NCBI RefSeq assembly: GCF_000194155.1
Contig: NZ_GL877878.1
Coordinates: forward strand, 1,051,118-1,115,117
Direction: 5' to 3'
DNA length: 64,000 bases
DNA from: Saccharopolyspora spinosa NRRL 18395
GTDB taxonomy: Bacteria > Actinomycetota > Actinomycetes > Mycobacteriales > Pseudonocardiaceae
Below are positions 58,795-64,000 of this stretch, piece after piece. Within the stretch, counting starts at the first letter, position 1, and every line of letters starts with the position of its first letter. The position numbers and the translations under genes were made by a program. Below the pieces are notes generated by a model. The model was not told the origin of the DNA and made no database searches. It was given only the letters and a program-made list of their open reading frames with translations.

Positions 58795-59762
58795 CCAAGA
58801 CGACCACGGCGGACCGGCTCGACGACGCCGAGCTGCAGCGGCACTTCGAGGAGCGGATCGCGCACGACCAGCGCATCGAGCCGCGGGACTGGATGCCCGA
58901 GGGCTACCGCAAGACCCTGGTGCGGCAGATCGCCCAGCACGCGCACTCCGAGATCATCGGCATGCAGCCGGAGGGCAACTGGCTGACCCGCGCCCCGAGC
59001 CTGCGGCGCAAGGCGATCCTGCTCGCGAAGGTGCAGGACGAGGCGGGGCACGGGCTCTACCTGTACTCCGCGGCCGAAACTCTCGGGGTGGACCGCTCGG
59101 AGCTGACCGAGAAGCTCATCGACCGGCGGCAGAAGTACTCGTCGATCTTCAACTACCCGACGCTGAACTTCGCCGACATCGGCGTCATCGGGTGGCTGGT
59201 CGACGGGGCGGCGATCTGCAACCAGGTGCCGCTGTGCCGCAGCTCCTTCGGTCCTTACGCGCGGGCTATGGTGCGGATCTGCAAGGAGGAATCGTTCCAC
59301 CAGCGGCAGGGCTACGAGCTGCTGATGACGATGATGCGCGGCACCGCGGAACAGCGGGAGATGGTGCAGGACGCGACGAACCGCTGGTGGTGGCCGTCGC
59401 TGATGATGTTCGGCCCGCCGGACGGCGACTCGCCCAACACCCAGCAGTCTATGGGGTGGCGGATCAAGCGGCACACCAACGACGAGCTCCGGCAGAAGTT
59501 CGTCGACATGACCGTGCCGCAGGCCGAGGCGCTCGGCGTCACGGTGCCCGACCCGGCGCTGCGCTGGAACGACGAGCGTGGGCACTACGACTTCGGCGAG
59601 CCGGACTGGTCCGAGCTCAAGCAGGTCATCGCCGGGGACGGGCCCTGCAACGAGGAGCGGTTGGCCCGGCGCCGGGCCGCGCACGAGGAAGGGCAGTGGG
59701 TGCGGGACGCGGCAGCGGCCCACGCCGCCATGCAGGCCACACGGGAGGAGGCTGCGCGATGA
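58791..59762 (+). CDS. paaA: Phenylacetyl-CoA epoxidase catalytic subunit PaaA
   Basis: A 323-residue diiron monooxygenase subunit that epoxidises the ring of phenylacetyl-CoA with O2. The two iron-binding helices contain [10 protein letters not shown] and [15 protein letters not shown] (ExxH type), with further glutamates before each. The C-terminal part [15 protein letters not shown] is typical of PaaA. The start is GTG 58791, overlapping the paaZ stop. It works in a complex with PaaB, PaaC and the reductase PaaE encoded downstream. Confidence 0.95.
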   Translation: MTKTTTADRLDDAELQRHFEERIAHDQRIEPRDWMPEGYRKTLVRQIAQHAHSEIIGMQPEGNWLTRAPSLRRKAILLAKVQDEAGHGLYLYSAAETLGVDRSELTEKLIDRRQKYSSIFNYPTLNFADIGVIGWLVDGAAICNQVPLCRSSFGPYARAMVRICKEESFHQRQGYELLMTMMRGTAEQREMVQDATNRWWWPSLMMFGPPDGDSPNTQQSMGWRIKRHTNDELRQKFVDMTVPQAEALGVTVPDPALRWNDERGHYDFGEPDWSELKQVIAGDGPCNEERLARRRAAHEEGQWVRDAAAAHAAMQATREEAAR

Positions 59763-60070
59763 GTTCGGACGCCGAGACCGGTGCACCGCGGTCCTCGTGG
59801 CCGCTGTTCGAGGTTTTCGTCCGCGGGAAGCGGGGTTTGAACCACGTGCACGTGGGCTCGCTGCACGCCGCAGACGAGCAGATGGCGCTGCACAACGCCC
59901 GCAACCTCTACACCCGCCGCAACGAGGGCGTGAGCATCTGGGTGGTGCGGGCGGACGCGATCACCGCGTCGAGCCCGGACGAGAAGGACCCGTTCTTCGC
60001 GCCCAGCGGCGACAAGGTGTACCGGCACCCCACGTTCTACCGCATCCCCGACAACGTTCCGCACATGTGA
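59759..60070 (+). CDS. paaB: Phenylacetyl-CoA epoxidase subunit PaaB
   Basis: A 103-residue subunit of the epoxidase complex. It bridges the PaaAC dimers and does not bind iron. [49 protein letters not shown] is highly typical of PaaB. The ATG overlaps the paaA stop by 4 bases. The N-terminus has a short extra polar stretch ([12 protein letters not shown]). Confidence 0.95.
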   Translation: MSSDAETGAPRSSWPLFEVFVRGKRGLNHVHVGSLHAADEQMALHNARNLYTRRNEGVSIWVVRADAITASSPDEKDPFFAPSGDKVYRHPTFYRIPDNVPHM

Positions 60071-60080
60071 GGTCGGCCTG

Positions 60081-60971
60081 ATGTCGTTCGACAACGCCTA
60101 CGAGGCGCTGACCGCCGCGGAGTCCGACAGCGAGTCCCGCTGGGCATTCGGCACCGGCTTCGACGATCCGCTGTCCGGAATGGACACCACGCTGCCGGAC
60201 GGCGTGGACGGCGCCGCGTTCGCCCGGTACTGCCTGATGCTCGGCGACGACGCGCTGATCGCCTCGCAACGGCTGACCGAGTGGGTCACCAACGCGCCGG
60301 AACTGGAGGACGAGCTGGCGCTGGCCAACATCGCGCTCGACCTGCTGGGCCAGGCGCGGCTGCTGCTGGCCCGCGCCGGGCAGGCCGACGGCAGCGGGCG
60401 CGGCGAGGACGAGCTGGCGTACTTCCGGGACGAGCGGGAGTTCCGCAACGTGCGGCTGGTCGAGCCGCCCAACGGCGACTTCGCGCACACCATCGCCCGG
60501 CTGCTGGCGTTCTCGACATGGCGCCTCGCGCTGTTCGCCCGGCTCGCCGACTCGCGCGATCCGGTGCTGGCGGCAATCGCGGCCAAGGGCGCCAAGGAGT
60601 TGGCCTACCACCGCGAGTACACGGCACAGTGGACGGTCCGGCTCGGCGACGGCACCGAGGTGTCGCACGCGCGGATGCAGCAGGGGCTCGACGCGGTTTG
60701 GCCGCTGGTCGACGAACTGTTCGTGCCGAACGCGACCGACCGGGAGATGGTCGCGGCCGGCGTCGGCACCGACCCGGCGCAGGTGCGCGCCGAGTTCGAC
60801 GACGTGCTGGAGCAGGTCGTCGCCGCGGCCACCTTGCAGCGACCCGAGGCGTCGGCGCTGGCCAGGGTGGCCGAGCAGACCGGCCGGGACGGCATCCACA
60901 CCGAGCATCTGGGCGACCTGCTCGCGGAGATGCAGAGCCTGGCCCGAGCGCACCCGGAGGCGACATGGTGA
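60081..60971 (+). CDS. paaC: Phenylacetyl-CoA epoxidase structural subunit PaaC
   Basis: A 296-residue ferritin-like subunit that supports PaaA but has lost most diiron ligands. It starts 10 bp after paaB; FARYCLMLGDDALIASQRLTEW, ANIALDLLGQARLLLARAG and KELAYHREYTAQWTVRLGDG are family-typical. The C-terminus (IHTEHLGDLLAEMQSLARAHP) is standard. The paaD ATG lies inside its last codons. Confidence 0.93.
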   Translation: MSFDNAYEALTAAESDSESRWAFGTGFDDPLSGMDTTLPDGVDGAAFARYCLMLGDDALIASQRLTEWVTNAPELEDELALANIALDLLGQARLLLARAGQADGSGRGEDELAYFRDEREFRNVRLVEPPNGDFAHTIARLLAFSTWRLALFARLADSRDPVLAAIAAKGAKELAYHREYTAQWTVRLGDGTEVSHARMQQGLDAVWPLVDELFVPNATDREMVAAGVGTDPAQVRAEFDDVLEQVVAAATLQRPEASALARVAEQTGRDGIHTEHLGDLLAEMQSLARAHPEATW

Positions 60972-61483
60972 CGAGCACGAAGCCGGACCTCCGGCACGCC
61001 CGGGCGGTTGCCGAGTCGGTCACCGACCCCGAGTTGCCGGTGCTGACACTGGCCGACCTCGGGGTCCTGCGCGACGTCGAGCTGGCCGGGGACGGGAAGG
61101 TCGTCGTGTCGATCACGCCCACCTACTCGGGCTGCCCGGCGATGCGCGAGATGCGCGCGGACCTCAGCAACCGGCTGAGCGAGGCCGGTTTCGCCGACGT
61201 CGAGGTGTGCACCGTGCTGGACCCGCCGTGGACCACCGACTGGATCAGCCCGGCAGGGCGGCAGAAGCTCGCCGAGTACGGCATCGCCCCTCCGGGGGCC
61301 GCTCCGCAGCACGCTGCCGGCCCGGTGCCGCTGACGCTGACCCCGCCGCGGTCCCGGGTCCGCTGCCCGCAGTGCGGTTCGCCGGACACCGAGCAGGTCT
61401 CGCAGTTCGGCGCGACCGCGTGCAAGGCGCTGCGCCGATGCCGCTCGTGCCACGAACCTTTCGAGCACATCAAGGAGATCTGA
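60965..61483 (+). CDS. paaD: PaaD, Fe-S maturation-type protein
   Basis: A 172-residue protein needed for an active epoxidase, probably through Fe-S assembly on PaaE. The N-terminal MIP18/DUF59 domain reads SVTDPELPVLTLADLGVLRDVEL and PTYSGCPAMREMR with the conserved cysteine. The C-terminal zinc-ribbon has two CxxC pairs (CPQCGSPDT, CRSCHEPFEHIKE). The ATG overlaps the end of paaC by 7 bases. Length and domain order match E. coli PaaD. Confidence 0.93.
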   Translation: MVTSTKPDLRHARAVAESVTDPELPVLTLADLGVLRDVELAGDGKVVVSITPTYSGCPAMREMRADLSNRLSEAGFADVEVCTVLDPPWTTDWISPAGRQKLAEYGIAPPGAAPQHAAGPVPLTLTPPRSRVRCPQCGSPDTEQVSQFGATACKALRRCRSCHEPFEHIKEI

Positions 61484-61484
61484 C

Positions 61485-62603
61485 GTGGTCCGTCCCGCCC
61501 CCGTCGACGCACCCGAGGCCCCCGCACCGGAGCGGACCGGCCGTCGTCGCACGTTGTTCCACCCGCTGCGGGTCAGCCACGTGGAGCGGCTGTGCGAAGA
61601 CGCGGTCGCCGTCAGCTTCGACGTCCCACTGGAGCTCGCCGAGGATTTCGCCTTCAAACCGGGCCAATCGCTGACGCTGCGCCGCGGGGTCGACGGCCGC
61701 GAGGAGCGCCGGTCGTACTCGATCTGCGCCCCGCACGGCGCAACGCCCCGGATCGGCGTGCGCCACGTGCCGGGCGGGTTGTTCTCCAGCTGGCTGGTGC
61801 AGGAGGTGCGGCCCGGCGACGAGATCGAAGTGCTGCCGCCGACGGGCAGCTTCACCCCGGACCTGACGACGCCCGAGCGGCACGTGTGCATCGCCGCCGG
61901 ATCGGGGATCACGCCCGTGCTGTCCATCGCGGCGTCGGTGCTGCGCGAGACGGACGCGACCGTCACGCTGCTCTACGGCAATCGGCGCAGCGACACAGTG
62001 ATGTTCGCCGACGAGCTCGCCGACCTGAAGGACCGCTACCCGACGCGGCTGGAGCTGGTTCACGTGCTCTCGCGGGAACCACGCGAGTCGGAGCTGTTCA
62101 CCGGCCGGTTGGACGCGGCGAAGATCCGGGCGATGCTGTCCACACTGGTCGAGGCCGACTCGGTGGACCAGTGGTGGCTGTGCGGGCCGTTCGGCATGGT
62201 CAGCGATGCGCAGGACGTGCTGCGCGAAAGCGGCGTCGCGAACGAACGAATCCACCAGGAGCTGTTCTACGTCGAGGACGTGCCGCCGGAACCGGCGCGC
62301 CACGAGGAGCCGACGGTGGAGGGGCCGACGAGCGAGGTCACGGTGGTGCTCGACGGCCGTTCGACGCCGATGTCGCTGCCCCGCGACGTCCCGGTCCTGG
62401 ACGCCGCCCAACGGGTCCGCCCCGACCTGCCGTTCGCCTGCAAGGGCGGCGTCTGCGGAACCTGCCGGGCGAAGGTCACCTGCGGCGAGGTCCGCATGCG
62501 CCGCAACTTCGCCCTGGAGGAATCGGAAGTGGCGGAAGGCTTCGTCCTCACCTGCCAATCGCTGCCGACCACCGACACGGTCACGGTCGACTTCGACGCC
62601 TGA
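61485..62603 (+). CDS. paaE: Phenylacetyl-CoA epoxidase reductase PaaE
   Basis: A 372-residue flavin/Fe-S reductase that passes electrons from NADPH to PaaA. The FAD segment is RRSYSICAPHG, the nucleotide segment is AAGSGITPVLSIAASVL and LLYGNRRSD, and the C-terminal plant-type 2Fe-2S domain has CKGGVCGTCRAKVTCG plus a later cysteine in VLTCQS, giving four ligands. GTG 61485 starts 1 bp after the paaD stop. It ends the operon; paaF, paaG, paaH and paaJ are not in this window and must lie elsewhere. Confidence 0.95.
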   Translation: MVRPAPVDAPEAPAPERTGRRRTLFHPLRVSHVERLCEDAVAVSFDVPLELAEDFAFKPGQSLTLRRGVDGREERRSYSICAPHGATPRIGVRHVPGGLFSSWLVQEVRPGDEIEVLPPTGSFTPDLTTPERHVCIAAGSGITPVLSIAASVLRETDATVTLLYGNRRSDTVMFADELADLKDRYPTRLELVHVLSREPRESELFTGRLDAAKIRAMLSTLVEADSVDQWWLCGPFGMVSDAQDVLRESGVANERIHQELFYVEDVPPEPARHEEPTVEGPTSEVTVVLDGRSTPMSLPRDVPVLDAAQRVRPDLPFACKGGVCGTCRAKVTCGEVRMRRNFALEESEVAEGFVLTCQSLPTTDTVTVDFDA

Positions 62604-62697
62604 TGACGTGCCCGGCCACCCGTGTGGGACCGCAGGACCGGACCGCTCAGGTGCACCGTCCCCGCTGGCAGACCGTCCCAGGTGGTGTGCACTGTGG

Positions 62698-63663
62698 TCA
62701 GGAGGCCTTGCGGGAGCGGCGGCCGTCGGTGCCGGTGGGCTTCTCCGTCGCCTCGGCGACCGCCTTCTCGAGTTCGGCCCGCTTCATCTTGGAGCGGCCC
62801 TTGATACCCAGCCGTTTGGCCCGGTCGTCGAGCTCGGCCTTGCTCAGCTCCGAAAGGTTCTCCTCGGCTCGCGCGGGCTTGCGGCCCTTGCGCGCCTCGT
62901 CGACGCTGCGCCGCAGCGCCTCGGTCAGGTCGATGACGTCCGTCGGCTTCGGCGGTGCCTCGGCCGCCTCCACCTCGCCGCCGCGCGCCTTCTCCGCCAG
63001 CAGGTCCTCGACCTTCACGGTGTAGGTGTCCTCGTACTGCTCCGGTTCCCACGGCCCGCTCATCGACTCGATGATCGTGGTCGCCATCTGCAGCTCCTTC
63101 TCCGACGGCTTCGCCTGCTCGCCGTCCTCTCCGACCAGCTCGCCCGGATCGCGGACTTCGTCGGCGAAGAACAGGGTGTTCAGCGCCAGCACGTTGTCGT
63201 CGGCGCGCACCGCCGTGAGGTATTGCTTGCCCCGCAGCACGAAGGTCGCGATTCCCGCTTGGCTGGTTTCGTGCATCGCCCGGCGCAGCAGGTTGTAGGG
63301 CCGGAAGTGCTCCTTGCTGTTGGGGGCCAGCCAGTAGGTCTTCTGGAAGTGCACGGGGTCGATCTCGGTGATGTCGACGAAGGTCGTGATGTCGATGGTG
63401 CGGGAGCGGCCGGGGGCGATCTCGTCGAGTTCGGACTGCTCGACGGTGATGACCCCGCCGTCGAACTCGCGGCCCTTGACGATGTCGTTGTAGCCGACTT
63501 CTTTGCCGGTGCGTTCGTTGACGCGCTTGTAGCGGATCCGGTCGGTGGTCCCGCGCTCGTACTGGTGGAACTGGATCGTGTGGTCCTCGGTCGCTGCGTA
63601 GAGCCCGACCGGGATGGTGACGAGGCCGAAGTTGATCGAGCCGGTCCAGATCTTCCGCGGCAT
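62698..63663 (-). CDS. ku: Ku protein (NHEJ)
   Basis: A 321-residue bacterial Ku that rings DNA ends for non-homologous end joining. It starts MPRKIWTGSINFGLVTIPVGLY and keeps the core signatures (NERTGKEVGYNDIVKGREFD, LRGKQYLTAVRA, EPEQYEDTYTVKVEDLL). A basic C-terminal extension of about 70 residues includes LSKAELDDRAKRLGIKGRSK, a Rho_N/SAP-like motif, then a Lys/Arg tail that likely binds DNA. ATG 63663 is chosen over ATG 63711. No LigD gene is in the window. Confidence 0.93.
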   Translation of the reverse strand: MPRKIWTGSINFGLVTIPVGLYAATEDHTIQFHQYERGTTDRIRYKRVNERTGKEVGYNDIVKGREFDGGVITVEQSELDEIAPGRSRTIDITTFVDITEIDPVHFQKTYWLAPNSKEHFRPYNLLRRAMHETSQAGIATFVLRGKQYLTAVRADDNVLALNTLFFADEVRDPGELVGEDGEQAKPSEKELQMATTIIESMSGPWEPEQYEDTYTVKVEDLLAEKARGGEVEAAEAPPKPTDVIDLTEALRRSVDEARKGRKPARAEENLSELSKAELDDRAKRLGIKGRSKMKRAELEKAVAEATEKPTGTDGRRSRKAS

Positions 63664-63744
63664 GGCTGCCTCCCATCGCCCCGGCGCCCGAGCGCCACCG
63701 GTGTTCACCATGCGGTGGTGGGCGCAAGATCGCAGAATTCCTGC

Positions 63745-64000
63745 TCATCGCCGTGGCGTCGAGTCGCTCCCGGTATTTCCCGGAGCCGGGGGTGGAGAAA
63801 CAACGCGATGTGTGCCGTCGGCCAGCCGTTGCGTCCGGCCGCGGCGAGCGAGCAGTTCCAGCAAGGGAACCGCAACCCGGCGCGACGTGTCCAGCGCCTG
63901 CCTGGCCTGGCTGAGGGTAAACGGCTCGGGCAGCTGCGCCAAGCGCGGAACGGCCGCTTGTTCGGCGTCCGGCAGGAGCACCAGGCCCGGGGCCAGGCGC
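63745..64000 (-). CDS. selB: SelB (selenocysteine elongation factor), C-terminal end only
   Basis: The frame enters from the right edge and ends at 63745. The visible 84 or so residues are a winged-helix domain: PEPFTLSQARQALDTSRRVAVPLLELLARRGRTQRLADGTHRVV. This fits the last of the four SelB winged helices, which binds the SECIS RNA hairpin (LGTSRK.A.PLLE pattern). The GTPase domains are outside. If correct, the organism makes selenoproteins, with selA/selC expected nearby to the right. No tRNA-Sec is seen in the window. Confidence 0.75.
   Translation of the reverse strand, partial: RLAPGLVLLPDAEQAAVPRLAQLPEPFTLSQARQALDTSRRVAVPLLELLARRGRTQRLADGTHRVVSPPPAPGNTGSDSTPRR

Overview
The window is high-GC DNA with GTG and TTG starts and tightly packed genes. 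It looks like chromosome from a mycolata-related actinomycete. An EmbA/B/C-type arabinosyltransferase, several P450s, a complete paa core operon and bacterial Ku fit the Pseudonocardiaceae (a Saccharopolyspora-like genus is my best inference, not proven here).

Left end (1-7.3 kb): a region in decay. An IS1634-type transposase runs off the left edge and has cut into a siderophore-interacting protein gene. Beside it are an IdeR/DmdR-type iron box and the signal-peptide stub of a lost gene that was probably iron-regulated. An HdeD-like membrane protein gene is frameshifted and an Rrf2/NsrR-type regulator has lost its HTH. Intact genes here are a P450, an alpha/beta hydrolase, a DUF2277 protein, a LapA-domain protein and a TerC protein behind a likely yybP-ykoY (Mn2+) riboswitch.

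7.3-17.9 kb: a fatty-acid desaturase; a small minus-strand operon that looks like RiPP machinery (Trp/Gly-rich peptide, PqqA-like peptide with EVTMY, PqqD, MFS exporter, with two strong hairpins between the genes and no radical-SAM, PqqB or PqqC gene); an MBL-fold protein; an archease-rtcB RNA repair pair; dctA; a C-terminally short FAD-linked oxidase with a 22-bp operator-like palindrome; and a GtrA protein.

18.0-28.8 kb: the most interesting segment. It is a compact set of nine enzyme genes: a protein of unknown family, two Fe(II)/2-oxoglutarate dioxygenases, an FMN 2-hydroxy-acid oxidase, a DRE-TIM aldolase, a GcvT-like protein, a branched-chain-type aminotransferase, a membrane desaturase/hydroxylase and a methyltransferase. 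It is closed by an IclR regulator. There is no NRPS or PKS. The set reads as a pathway to a modified amino acid that I cannot match to a known cluster.

28.8-53.6 kb: gene fragments; the arabinosyltransferase; an AEC transporter; a CoA-ester catabolic locus (FAS1/MaoC-type dehydratase, acyl-CoA dehydrogenase, two-subunit CoA-transferase) with LysR and GntR regulators; a pseudouridine synthase; two MFS transporters; a second P450 next to an IclR gene; USP, SDR, a signal-less subtilase, small hypothetical proteins and a lone phytoene/squalene synthase.

53.6-64 kb: phenylacetate degradation: a PaaR-like TetR, paaK and paaI on the minus strand, diverging from paaZABCDE on the plus strand, with two similar operator-like sites between them. 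Then come Ku (NHEJ) and the C-terminal end of selB, which runs off the right edge.
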